The notes under the pieces: model-generated
What the model was told of the DNA's origin: nothing
The model's database searches: none
Seen by the model: only the letters and a program-made list of their open reading frames with translations
Made by a program: the position numbers and the translations under genes
Assembly: GCF_001458215.1 (NCBI RefSeq)
Contig: NZ_CYTW01000004.1
Location: 310,001-374,000, forward strand
DNA: 64,000 bases
Source: Shimia thalassica
GTDB lineage: Bacteria > Pseudomonadota > Alphaproteobacteria > Rhodobacterales > Rhodobacteraceae
Reading direction: 5' to 3'
Shown: positions 1 through 8,818 of the stretch, one piece after another
How the letters are laid out: every line of letters begins with the position of its first letter
How positions within the stretch are numbered: position 1 is the stretch's first letter

Positions 1-209
1 CACCCTAGTTTGTAGGCAGAATAGAACACCGGAAATTTAGATGATTCTTCAACATTCACCTCCGAAGTCGAGGAACAAAACAGATATTAATCAATATCTT
101 GCGGTTGGCACGACTCTTTTTGTCACCCCAAGAATTACTTAATCAAAGGTAAACGACCGCGCCGCTTCAAGGGGACTGGAGAGGTGCGCATCCAAAAGTG
201 AGGCTGCTC

Positions 210-1748
210 ATGACCGAAGAAATCCATTCGACAGAAATGCGAGACACGCCCGCGCAGGTTATGGCAACCGGCGAAACCGAACAGATGTTCGCGGACGAAA
301 ACAGGAAAGAACACAAACGGCTCTACCGGCTGGCTTGGACCATCGAAATTATTTTGGTGGCCGTCGGTATTGCCGTGGCTTTTGCGCAGGCCTTCAACGT
401 GCCCGGCGGCACGAACCCTGCCAAAGCCATTCCGGTGCTCGGCGTGTTCATTGTGCTGGCCGCTGTCGAACTGGCCAAAATCCCGGCGGCAACCGTTGTG
501 TTTCATGCCCGTGGTCTGGCGCGCAGTCTTGCTTTGTGCGGGTTGCTTGTTGCCTCGGTGATCTCTTTCGAAACCGTGTTCAATGGGATTGAACGCTTTG
601 TTCATATGACCACAGCTCCTGTTAGCGAAGCCCGTGCCGAACATGCCGAACTGCTCGGTGAAATCGAAAGCCTGAAAAGCGTGGCCCTCGAGGATGAGTT
701 GAAAGGTGACGACATCGCCGGAGTTGATGCAGACCGCTTGGCCCAGCTGGAACAGTCTCTGGCAATGCGCGAAAGCGCCCTGCAAACCGCTCGTGAAAAT
801 CTTGAAAGCCCGGAAACACGTGAACTCAAGGCGCAGCTTACCAACCTGTTGGAGCAGCAGGATGAGGCGGGCGAAGCCGCCGCGCAAGCCTGGCAACAAG
901 AGCAGGAATGGATCATGACGCGCCTGAACGGTAGCGGCATCGATAATGCAACTCGTGGCCAGTTGAACAATCGCATGCGTTTGATGCCCGCGAAACAGTC
1001 GGTCATCACCGAAGCCCGCATCGTGTTTGACGAAGAGATCATGAAGCTCAACCAAGCGGTCGAAGCCTCGATCAGTGAGCCCTCTCCCGAAGCGTTGGTC
1101 GATGTTGAAAACAAGAAAGCGGAACGTGACGAGGCAGCCGCCGCTCTCGCTGTCTTCGAGCGTGAAAGCTCGGCACGTGCATCCGAGCGCATGGACGATC
1201 TGATCGAGATCCAGGACCGCAAGGCCGACCGGTCGCGCCGGATCGAAGAGCTTGAGGCCCAAGCCATTGATGCCGAAAACCACATCGCCCACGCGGCGGA
1301 ACTGTCACAGATGCATCGCTGGGCCTCGTTCGTGTTCGGAGTGGAAGCCAGCGAGGTGCAGGACAATCAGGCGAAACGCGTCGGTGCAATCTTCGGGGCC
1401 ATTCTTGGTATCGTTGCGGCCCTGACCGGTTCGACCGTCGCGATGTATTCCCAATGGTTCCGGATGCGGGGCGTACAACCCATCATCCGCACCGAACAGG
1501 TCGAGGTCGAGAAAGTCATCGAGAAAGAGGTCGAAGTCCCCGTCGAGGTCGAGGTGCCGGTTCTGAAACACGTCTATGTACCGATCCCCATGGGCGGCGA
1601 TGTCGAAGACGAACTTCAGGCCATTCTAGACGCGCTGCCACCGGATGCGGCAGAGGACCTGAAAAGACAACTCGCCGCCGGCTTTGCCTCTGACGACGAC
1701 ACCAATGACGAATTGCCGAAAGGAGTAAGCTATGCGAGAGCAGCATGA
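210..1748 (+). CDS. Uncharacterised four-helix membrane protein with long coiled coil
   Basis: Function unknown. In the 512-residue protein three hydrophobic segments lie near residues 41-62, 73-98 and 105-126. They are followed by about 250 residues rich in Glu, Ala, Gln and Arg that look like coiled coil, a fourth membrane segment at about 391-414, and a Val-Glu repeat stretch (VEVEKVIEKEVEVPVEVEV) in the C-terminal tail. The layout resembles DUF4407-type membrane proteins, but I do not recognise a family. ATG 210 is chosen because GAGG lies six bases upstream; an in-frame GTG at 198 would add four residues. The end overlaps the next gene by 17 bases, so the two are probably co-translated and may form one membrane complex with the ClpP-like partner (inference). 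Confidence 0.8.
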   Translation: MTEEIHSTEMRDTPAQVMATGETEQMFADENRKEHKRLYRLAWTIEIILVAVGIAVAFAQAFNVPGGTNPAKAIPVLGVFIVLAAVELAKIPAATVVFHARGLARSLALCGLLVASVISFETVFNGIERFVHMTTAPVSEARAEHAELLGEIESLKSVALEDELKGDDIAGVDADRLAQLEQSLAMRESALQTARENLESPETRELKAQLTNLLEQQDEAGEAAAQAWQQEQEWIMTRLNGSGIDNATRGQLNNRMRLMPAKQSVITEARIVFDEEIMKLNQAVEASISEPSPEALVDVENKKAERDEAAAALAVFERESSARASERMDDLIEIQDRKADRSRRIEELEAQAIDAENHIAHAAELSQMHRWASFVFGVEASEVQDNQAKRVGAIFGAILGIVAALTGSTVAMYSQWFRMRGVQPIIRTEQVEVEKVIEKEVEVPVEVEVPVLKHVYVPIPMGGDVEDELQAILDALPPDAAEDLKRQLAAGFASDDDTNDELPKGVSYARAA

Positions 1749-2904
1749 TACCCAACTTCTCGAGCAGGTCATAAGAGCCAATGCCCAGCGGCTCGAGGCG
1801 CCCGCCAAAGAACTCCGCGCGGCCTCTGATCGCCGTAATCAGGAAGTCTCGGCACAGGCGCACAGCGATGTGGCGGCAGCGGATTCAAGCGCCAGCACGG
1901 CCCTGATCCGGGCACAGGCCTATCGCGCCGTCATGGTGTTGCTGGCAATGTCGGTTCTGGCAATCGCAATCGGGTTTGCCATTTGGCTGGTTATGGGGGC
2001 AGAAACCGAACGGCAGACACAGCTTCCAGCGCCGGCGCTTGAGACCCCTGCGCCCGCACCGGCCCCCGCCGCGATCTGGCCGAACATGCCTCCGCCTGCC
2101 GCTCGGGATGAGGACGGCAGCATTGTTACCACCAATTTCAGCCTTTTCCGGACCAAGGAAATGCAATTGGGCAAAAGAGAGCTTGAGGTCGAAGCAGGCC
2201 ATCATTTCGACAAGGGCACTGACACCCAGTTCAAACATGCTTGGTGCTATACCGACATTCGCGAAAATGGCGTCATCATCAACGTTGTTCTTGGCCACAA
2301 AAAGCCAAACCAGTTCCCGGAGAGACGGCTTCCGACATCACAGGAACTGGATAAGACCGGACTTTCACTGAACGACCACCTTGAGCTTTTCAACGCCTGT
2401 CCCTGGCTGGATGGCAATCCGGACCTCGCAGCGTCTGCCTTGCCAGCACCGGCGGTTTCCAACAGCTATCATTTCACCGGTGACGTGACTGCCGCAAGTG
2501 TCGACAAATTGATTGCAGCGCTGAAAAACGGGGCACGCACGGTCGCCTTCGACTCTCCCGGCGGATTGATAAACGAAGCGATGCGCGGGTATGCAAAGCT
2601 GCGAAATGCAGGTGTAACAACCGTCGTGTCCGGCGAATGCGCCAGCGCCTGTTCGATCCTGTTCCTTGGCGGAACTGAACGCGACATCCAACCCATGGCC
2701 CGCCTTGGTGTCCACCAATGGAGTTCCGTCAGCCATCCCACCCACGAAAGCGAAGCGCAGCTTTTGTCGGGCATGCTTGTCGCTCTCTTCAAAGAGGCCG
2801 GAGTTAGCGAAGAGTTCTTTGTCGCAGGGGCCAGCACTGGAGCCAGCGACATGTACTGGCTCACCCGCTCTGAACTGCGCGACTGGGGTGTCACCACTTC
2901 CTGA
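1732..2904 (+). CDS. Membrane-anchored ClpP/SppA-fold protein (COG3904-like)
   Basis: The 390-residue protein has a basic N-terminal part, one membrane helix at about 66-88, a Pro/Ala linker (98-122), and a probably periplasmic C-terminal domain. Residues 250-390 resemble the ClpP-like crotonase fold of COG3904 predicted periplasmic proteins: an oxyanion-type SPGG at 275-278, a CASAC motif whose Ser305 is the candidate nucleophile, and GVHQW with His328 as candidate base. A serine protease role is inferred from the motifs only. A strong AAGGAG precedes the ATG, inside the end of the upstream gene. The substrate is unknown; the coiled-coil partner is the obvious candidate for interaction. Confidence 0.8.
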   Translation: MREQHDTQLLEQVIRANAQRLEAPAKELRAASDRRNQEVSAQAHSDVAAADSSASTALIRAQAYRAVMVLLAMSVLAIAIGFAIWLVMGAETERQTQLPAPALETPAPAPAPAAIWPNMPPPAARDEDGSIVTTNFSLFRTKEMQLGKRELEVEAGHHFDKGTDTQFKHAWCYTDIRENGVIINVVLGHKKPNQFPERRLPTSQELDKTGLSLNDHLELFNACPWLDGNPDLAASALPAPAVSNSYHFTGDVTAASVDKLIAALKNGARTVAFDSPGGLINEAMRGYAKLRNAGVTTVVSGECASACSILFLGGTERDIQPMARLGVHQWSSVSHPTHESEAQLLSGMLVALFKEAGVSEEFFVAGASTGASDMYWLTRSELRDWGVTTS

Positions 2905-3004
2905 ATGTAGACCAAGACAAATCTGGCCAGCGTTCACGTGTTTTTTATTTCGACCTTATTCCGCTTTAGACCGGATCAGGCCCCTTCCCTTTCCTTCTTT
3001 TGCT

Positions 3005-5614
3005 TCATGCCGCGTCCTCGTTGCGAGAGATGGAGAGGGTTGTGCCACCCAGCCCAAGAAATGCCCTCTGACGGCACGAGAAGACGATGATCTGCAAGTC
3101 TTCGGCCTGACGCGTCAGCGCGTTGAACATCTGCTCGATGCGGTCATCATCCGTATAGACGATGGCATCATCCAGTATGACCGGCGCCGGCCGTCCATCG
3201 GTGGCAAGAATGCGGGCAAAGGCCAGCCGTACCAGAAGCGAAATCTGTTCTTGCGTGCCACCAGAGAGAACACCGAAATCTTCCTGTTTTCCCCGACGGG
3301 TTATGGCCGTAATCAACCCTGTCTCCGCATCGATCACCGGTTCGGCATCGGGCCAGATCATCCGAAGCAGCGGAACAAGCTCTTTGTGAACAGCCGCCAC
3401 ATAGTTCTCTCGGGCGCTGTCGCGGGCGGCCCGAAGTGCACGATCCAGTCTCTGATACACCGCAATATCGAACCGGATGCGATCCAGCCGCTCTTGTGCA
3501 TCGGTCAACTGTTCCTCGACAAGCGCCAGTTCCTCTTCGACTGCGGCAGAAGACACCACGGCAATTCGGGAATCCAGCCCGGCCCGTTCTTCGCGCAAGG
3601 CGTTGGCTTTCTCCTCGACCGAAACAACCACAGATCTCGCGCGTTTTTCTGCCGCACGCGCGGCGGCCAGATCCGGCGCATTGCCTTTCAAGGCTTCAAA
3701 AACGGCACGTGCCTCGGCGATTTCCTGAACCAGACCCTCTGCATCGGTTTCCATCGTCTGCAAAAGGGCCGCGGGGTTATCATATCCCGCAAGTGCGGCC
3801 TTTGCCCGTGTCAGGCGCTCTTGCGCGGTTTCAGCCAGAGCTTCTGCCCGCGTCAGCACCTCTCTCAGAGCTTGTGCCTTTGTACGGGCGGCTTCCAGCA
3901 CAACCGAACCAGCCTCGCGTTTCTTGCGGGCCTCGGTTTCGGCTTGCTCGGCCTCTTGCAGGTCAGGCACATCGCCCGACACCTCGACCGGAGGCGGCAG
4001 TTCGGAAAATTCGTCCCGCAGCGCCCCAATTCCACCGGGGGCAACGGCTCTTAGATCGGCCTGCGTCACGCGCAAATCAGCCTCTGCTTTCAGAAACCGT
4101 TCATGTGATCCCCGAGCAGCGGCAAGAGTTTCCACCCCTGCAGCGGCAAGCGCTTTTGCCAATGCCGTTTCGGCCTCGCGAACCAGACGGTCATCAACGT
4201 CCGATGGCGGGGACATCTCTAATCGGCCAATGCCATCCAGATCGAGATGGACCTGACCAGTCACAACGTGGCGTTGCCCGTCTTGAACAACCTGACCGTC
4301 ACGCCAAACCTTGCCGCCGCTTTTTTCGTCATAGGTGATCGCGAAACTGGCGGCGGCACTGTCTCGGCTGCGTGTCGCCACGGACAGATCCGAAGCCAGT
4401 GTTTCAAGCGTCTGCAAAACCGCTGTCGAAACCTCGGCGACCAATGCTTTTTGCTGCTTTTCAAGCGTTTTGATCAGCCCTTCAGCCGTCTCGATGCGGT
4501 TCCCAAGTGTCTTTCGCTGTTTGGACGCAGAGCGTTCACGATCAACCCGATGGGCCAGCCGCAGATTTGCAGCCGAAGCTTCCTCAAGGTGCACCGCCTC
4601 GTCAAAACCGGTTTGCGCGGCGTCCAGAAGGCTCTGCGCCTCGTCGCGCTGCCCCCTCGCCTGTGCAACAGTTTTGCCAGTATCGGACGCCTTTTCCTCT
4701 GCCTGCTCCGCTTCCCTCAAAGCGTTGCGCAATCCAGCCATCTTGGCATCGGCCTTCTCGGCCTGCGCTTCCAGACGTCCAAGCTTGTCCTGACCGGATT
4801 GCACCTTCCGGTCATGTTCTTCAGCGTCCCTTAGCCCCGAAACCGCCCTTTCCAGAGCCTGATGCCGTTCTTCATGCGCTTCCGGGGCTTCCAGCATCTC
4901 TAATTCGCGGCGCACTTGACGCCGTCGATCCAGATCCCCTTGCAATTTGCGTACATCCTCGGCCAGCTCGTCACGGCGCAGATGCAGCCCCTGAACCTCG
5001 ACCTCGCACTTTTTCAGACCGCCATTCTGGGCCGATTTGCCGGTTGCCGTCAGATGCTGCCCCAGAAACTCGGAGCATTTGGCCAAGGCCGTTTCCATGC
5101 GTCGGCCCCCTGTCATAGCTTCGACCTCTCCGGCGACCGAGGTCATGATATCGCGCCGCGCCTTTTGTTCGTCGCCGCCGCTTTCCAGATCAACCACACC
5201 CTGTCGTACCCACAACAGGCCTGCGGGGCCGCCGTCTGAAGGTGGCTTTAACAACCCCGACAAGACATCCTCGGCCTCGGATTTTTGCGCCACAAGATTG
5301 CCGTCACGCCAGAGTTTCGCGTCTTTCCGGCTGGCCGCGCTGCTCCAGCATTTTTCAAGCTTCCATCTGGCCCCATCTGCTTCGAACTCGACAGTTACCT
5401 GCGGGTCGCCACCGACATTAGGGGTCAGCGTTTTGATAACCTTGTCAAATGACCGGTGAGACACAAAGAACACCGCATGCAGGGCATCGAAAAAGGTCGA
5501 TTTCCCGTGTTCGTTTGGTGCAGCCAACACATTAAGGCCCGATCCGAAACCACCAATCTGAACCGGATCGACAAAGCGGCGAACATTCTGAAGAGAGATT
5601 GCCAAAATTTTCAT
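3005..5614 (-). CDS. SbcC/Rad50-like (YhaN-type) AAA ATPase
   Basis: This is an SMC-like ATPase of 869 residues, probably the ATPase of a two-subunit DNA exonuclease. It has a Walker A motif APNEHGKST at 32-40, long central coiled-coil stretches rich in Ala, Glu, Arg and Gln, an ABC signature LSGGT at about 783-787, and a Walker B VILDD near 812. There is no CxxC zinc-hook motif at the coiled-coil apex, unlike SbcC and Rad50, and the length is nearer to B. subtilis YhaN. The nuclease gene lies three bases upstream in the same operon. A role in double-strand break or replication-fork processing is inferred from the family. Confidence 0.87.
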   Translation of the reverse strand: MKILAISLQNVRRFVDPVQIGGFGSGLNVLAAPNEHGKSTFFDALHAVFFVSHRSFDKVIKTLTPNVGGDPQVTVEFEADGARWKLEKCWSSAASRKDAKLWRDGNLVAQKSEAEDVLSGLLKPPSDGGPAGLLWVRQGVVDLESGGDEQKARRDIMTSVAGEVEAMTGGRRMETALAKCSEFLGQHLTATGKSAQNGGLKKCEVEVQGLHLRRDELAEDVRKLQGDLDRRRQVRRELEMLEAPEAHEERHQALERAVSGLRDAEEHDRKVQSGQDKLGRLEAQAEKADAKMAGLRNALREAEQAEEKASDTGKTVAQARGQRDEAQSLLDAAQTGFDEAVHLEEASAANLRLAHRVDRERSASKQRKTLGNRIETAEGLIKTLEKQQKALVAEVSTAVLQTLETLASDLSVATRSRDSAAASFAITYDEKSGGKVWRDGQVVQDGQRHVVTGQVHLDLDGIGRLEMSPPSDVDDRLVREAETALAKALAAAGVETLAAARGSHERFLKAEADLRVTQADLRAVAPGGIGALRDEFSELPPPVEVSGDVPDLQEAEQAETEARKKREAGSVVLEAARTKAQALREVLTRAEALAETAQERLTRAKAALAGYDNPAALLQTMETDAEGLVQEIAEARAVFEALKGNAPDLAAARAAEKRARSVVVSVEEKANALREERAGLDSRIAVVSSAAVEEELALVEEQLTDAQERLDRIRFDIAVYQRLDRALRAARDSARENYVAAVHKELVPLLRMIWPDAEPVIDAETGLITAITRRGKQEDFGVLSGGTQEQISLLVRLAFARILATDGRPAPVILDDAIVYTDDDRIEQMFNALTRQAEDLQIIVFSCRQRAFLGLGGTTLSISRNEDAA

Positions 5615-5617
5615 GGG

Positions 5618-6745
5618 TCAGCCCTCCCGTACCAGCGCCCAAAGGCGGTTCAAGGCCGTCTGCGCAACTCTGGCATCCATAGCTGACAAACCATCGTTTT
5701 GGGTTTCAGCGTAGAGTTCGTCCGCTGCCGCCCGCAAGGCGCCACCGGTGGCAATCTGGTTGAGATCATCCACTTCGTATTCCGTGGCCAACGCCTCATC
5801 CAGCAAGATAAGGCGGGCAAAATCCGGCTCGGCCTGCTCGAGAGCCTCATCAAAGCTTCCCCGTTCGGCCATCCGCAGGAACCCGCGAGCATGAAGCTGT
5901 AACAGCACATCTCGCCTTGTCGCACGATCTTGGGGCAACAGGCGTTCCAGCTCTGCCGGCGCATCACCGCCGGGGCTCAGGGGCATATCAATGGATGTCC
6001 ACTCGAACCGTCCTGTATCGACTTGCATCACCTCGGGAAGCGCGCCCGACTCGGGCAGCGTTACAACAAGACACGCCCCGCGCCCGTCATGTTTGAACCG
6101 GTCGCTTTCCGGCGTTCCACAATAGAAGGTCTGACCCCCAACCGGCAAATACCCGTGCCAGTCCCCCAAGGCGAGATAATCTAGCCGGGCCGTTTTTGCC
6201 CGATCCGGCGGGATTAGGGCCGATGTATCGGTTTCTTCACCAAAAGATACGACACCGCCATGGGCCAAGCCGATGCGCAACGCGTCATCCGGTGTCACCG
6301 CATCAACCATCCATTTGGTCAGATCAACGCCGGGGAACTGTCGCGGCAGGGGCGCAGGCAAAAGAAAGACACCGGCTTCGATCTCGACAGGTGCGGCCTC
6401 GCGCAGCAAATGCACATTGTCACCGATCTCACTCTCGAAAGCATTCCACAGTTCTTCGGCCTGTAACGAGTCATGATTCCCCGGAATGATCCACCACTGG
6501 ATTTCTGCTGCGCCGCTCATCACGGTTGCTGCCTGTCGGCGCACCTGACCGGATGGTCCTGTCGTGTCGAACGTATCCCCGGCAACAAGGATATGGCCCG
6601 CGTTGTTGTCACGCGCCACCTGCACAAGCCGTTCCAGAACCTCATGCCGTGCCTCGACCAACCGACCACGCAATTCCAGAGGCATTTGACCGAACCCTTT
6701 TCCCAAATGCAGGTCGGACGTGTGGACAAATGTAAACCCGGTCAT
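5618..6745 (-). CDS. SbcD/Mre11-like (YhaO-type) metallophosphoesterase nuclease
   Basis: This is a 375-residue calcineurin-like phosphoesterase with the Mre11 nuclease motifs: HTSDLHLG near the N-terminus, VAGDTFD, GNHDS, AHGG and LGDWHGY. These supply the Asp, His and Asn ligands for two metal ions. The start at 6745 is preferred over an upstream in-frame codon at 6838 because an AAGGGG Shine-Dalgarno precedes it and the domain begins right after Met. It is separated by three bases from the downstream SbcC-like ATPase, so the two probably form a nuclease-ATPase complex. About 240 bases upstream are non-coding apart from a possible tiny ORF. Confidence 0.9.
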   Translation of the reverse strand: MTGFTFVHTSDLHLGKGFGQMPLELRGRLVEARHEVLERLVQVARDNNAGHILVAGDTFDTTGPSGQVRRQAATVMSGAAEIQWWIIPGNHDSLQAEELWNAFESEIGDNVHLLREAAPVEIEAGVFLLPAPLPRQFPGVDLTKWMVDAVTPDDALRIGLAHGGVVSFGEETDTSALIPPDRAKTARLDYLALGDWHGYLPVGGQTFYCGTPESDRFKHDGRGACLVVTLPESGALPEVMQVDTGRFEWTSIDMPLSPGGDAPAELERLLPQDRATRRDVLLQLHARGFLRMAERGSFDEALEQAEPDFARLILLDEALATEYEVDDLNQIATGGALRAAADELYAETQNDGLSAMDARVAQTALNRLWALVREG

Positions 6746-6925
6746 GAAAACCCCTTCAATTCGTGAGACGCGCGCCCTTTGACGCCAACACGACTCAACT
6801 TGTGGCATGAGGGTGACAAAAGTTGTCGCGAGGTGCACCCCCTGTCCTCAGAAAAAACTTGAAATTCAGAACAAAAGCGAAACATCATTAGGCGTGTTGC
6901 CCTTGTCCCCGTGTTCATCGACCTT

Positions 6926-6985
6926 ATGATGGACCACTCAGACGAAGATTGGAGCACGCCGTTCTATCCGGTTGTGGAAGGATAA
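6926..6985 (+). CDS. Possible 19-residue leader ORF
   Basis: An ATGATG codon pair opens a 19-codon frame ending in TAA three bases before the ATG of the exonuclease gene. The frame stays open upstream back to 6863, so a GTG at 6911 is also possible. No clear Shine-Dalgarno precedes it. It could be a coupling or leader peptide, or chance. No homologue is recognised. Confidence 0.15.
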   Translation: MMDHSDEDWSTPFYPVVEG

Positions 6986-6988
6986 GCC

Positions 6989-7927
6989 ATGGGATGGATC
7001 AGTTCTGTTTTTGACGAAGACAAGGGCGTGACGAACCGAAAGCTGACCGTTTCAGCAAGCGGATTGCTTGATATGTCGTTCCGCTTCATCGCGCTTGATG
7101 TGGAAACGGCCAACGGTGACAGTTCGAGCATATGCCAGATTGGTTTGGCCTGTGTTCCGGACGATGGGCCGATCATGACCCTCAGTATGCTCGTTGATCC
7201 AGAAATGCACTTTAGTGCTTTTAACATTAAGCTGCACGGTATTGGACCAGATACAGTGCAGGGCCAGCCCAGTTTTGATTTGGTGTTTCCGAAGTTTCAG
7301 GAACTTTTTGAGCGACACCCGATGGTTCAGCACAGTTCCTTTGATAAACGTGCCATCGAGGGGGCCTGTCAACGATACGGACTCGCGGTCCCCCAACTAT
7401 CCTGGCATGACAGTGTTACGATGGCCCGTCGTGCTTGGCCCGAATTCAAGGGGAATGGCGGTCACGGTCTTGCAAACCTGAAGGCCGAGCTTGGCCTAGA
7501 GTTTCAACATCACGATGCGGAGGAAGATGCCAGAGCGGCGGCGCAGGTAGTTCTCTTGGCAGAGAAAAGAACCGGACACTCCTTTCAGGATTTAGCTGCT
7601 TCGAAATCCAGAAGCAAAAGAAGGTATCCCAAAGCCGTTTCTCTCGAAGGAAACAGCGTGGGTCCTCTTTTGGGTCACATTGCCTGTTTCACCGGATCCC
7701 TTTCGATTTCTCGCACGGAAGCGGCAAAAATCGCGGCCCAGGCAGGTATTTCTGTGCGCTCCAGCGTATCAACAAAAACGACTCTTCTCATTGTGGGCGA
7801 TCAGGATCTCGGCCTTACAAACGGCCAAGCGAAAAGTAGCAAACACAGAAAAGCGGAAGAATTACGCGGAGCGGGCCAAGCTCTTAGGATTATTGGCGAA
7901 AGCGAATTTCTCAAATTGTTGAACTAG
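6989..7927 (+). CDS. DnaQ-family 3'-5' exonuclease with C-terminal BRCT domain
   Basis: In this 312-residue protein the DEDD exonuclease domain begins at FIALDVETAN (Asp37, Glu39 as metal ligands), continues with HGIGPDTV and a QHSSFDKRAIE motif, and closes with HHDAEEDARAAA. A linker of basic residues follows, then a BRCT-like domain (about 222-312; HIACFTGSL, VSTKTTLLIVG), similar to the BRCT of DNA ligase. Such fusions are seen in stand-alone polymerase III epsilon-like proteins. The start has a strong GGAAGGA upstream; Met29 is an alternative. It differs from the replicative DnaQ at 32739 and probably acts in repair. It converges on the glycosyltransferase-like gene with a four-base gap. 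Confidence 0.87.
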   Translation: MGWISSVFDEDKGVTNRKLTVSASGLLDMSFRFIALDVETANGDSSSICQIGLACVPDDGPIMTLSMLVDPEMHFSAFNIKLHGIGPDTVQGQPSFDLVFPKFQELFERHPMVQHSSFDKRAIEGACQRYGLAVPQLSWHDSVTMARRAWPEFKGNGGHGLANLKAELGLEFQHHDAEEDARAAAQVVLLAEKRTGHSFQDLAASKSRSKRRYPKAVSLEGNSVGPLLGHIACFTGSLSISRTEAAKIAAQAGISVRSSVSTKTTLLIVGDQDLGLTNGQAKSSKHRKAEELRGAGQALRIIGESEFLKLLN

Positions 7928-7931
7928 GCCC

Positions 7932-8663
7932 TCAGGACGCATGCGAGCCGTCGCCAAACACCTCTTGGTTGATGGTATCGCGCTTGAACGCAAAGCTCAG
8001 AATCTCGTCATCGACGTTTTCGGGAAATGTGAGCGTGAACGTCTCGAAAATTGTTTCTTCCACAGGTGCATTCACAATCCACTGCTCGGAACGAGGCGCC
8101 GCAATCTGCGCTATGCCCTGTTCAAAGCACCATCGGGCAAGCCGGACATCCACAAATTTTTGCGAACCCTGCATATAGTCAAGCGGCGGCAGGTCTGACG
8201 GTCGCAATACAACTGTCCCGCTTCCGAGCTGATCCACATACCGGAACTTTCCACGGGGTTTGCCAAAGTGAATGACATCTCGTTTATAAGCCCGCCCTTG
8301 GTCGATTGGGCGTGGCGCCCTGTAAATTGAATAGTGATAGCCCATAACCGCGCGAATTTGGCCGAGTTGATCCAATCGCTTCAAACTTTTTGCAACATAG
8401 TCTTCCGGATAAACGAGATCGTCATCGACGAGGAAAACAGCCTGTGCAGACGCGGGGATGGAAGGGAGAAACTTACCAACATCCTTGAGGTCAGTCTCCG
8501 GAATGACGGGAACAACCGATGGCACGTCCGCCAACCAATCAGGAATTTCCTCATACTCGTTCAGCACAAGGTTAAGCCGATCAACCTGATCTGCGATTTT
8601 CGGAAGGGTTTCCTTCAAAATATCTGACCGCTTTGGGTAAGTGGCCATATTGGCAATAATCAT
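7932..8663 (-). CDS. Glycosyltransferase family 2-like protein
   Basis: A 243-residue protein with a GT-A-like N-terminus: MIIANMATYPKRS, then a central FLVDDDLVYP segment that resembles the metal-binding DxD motif, and a later GSGTVVLRPSDL loop. There are no membrane segments. It may transfer a sugar to a surface glycan, but acceptor and donor are unknown. It is a single gene, convergent with the exonuclease gene and without other polysaccharide genes beside it, and its bases look a little more AT-rich than neighbouring genes, so lateral acquisition is possible. The start is uncertain: Met6 (8648) is an alternative and no strong Shine-Dalgarno is seen. Confidence 0.7.
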   Translation of the reverse strand: MIIANMATYPKRSDILKETLPKIADQVDRLNLVLNEYEEIPDWLADVPSVVPVIPETDLKDVGKFLPSIPASAQAVFLVDDDLVYPEDYVAKSLKRLDQLGQIRAVMGYHYSIYRAPRPIDQGRAYKRDVIHFGKPRGKFRYVDQLGSGTVVLRPSDLPPLDYMQGSQKFVDVRLARWCFEQGIAQIAAPRSEQWIVNAPVEETIFETFTLTFPENVDDEILSFAFKRDTINQEVFGDGSHAS

Positions 8664-8818
8664 GATTTCGTTCTTTGGCTGAATTTAAAAAATGGTCTTA
8701 TGTTTCTGGACTATTTGGAACCAAGAGCGCCGTGACCACCCCATTATGTCGGTTCCCGTGAAATTGGTCCGTGTTTTCTTGCCAGCGCAGTGTGAATAGG
8801 CGGGTTTGGAAATATCGC

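Noticed and set aside
61-120. Sigma-54 promoter TGGCAC near the left edge
   Set aside because: TGGCAC occurs at about 105-111, but the required GC element at the right spacing is not present.
2666-4834. Long plus-strand open frames inside the YhaN-like gene
   Set aside because: They are antisense to a gene with complete ATPase motifs, have odd composition (Arg, Pro, Ser rich) and no family features.
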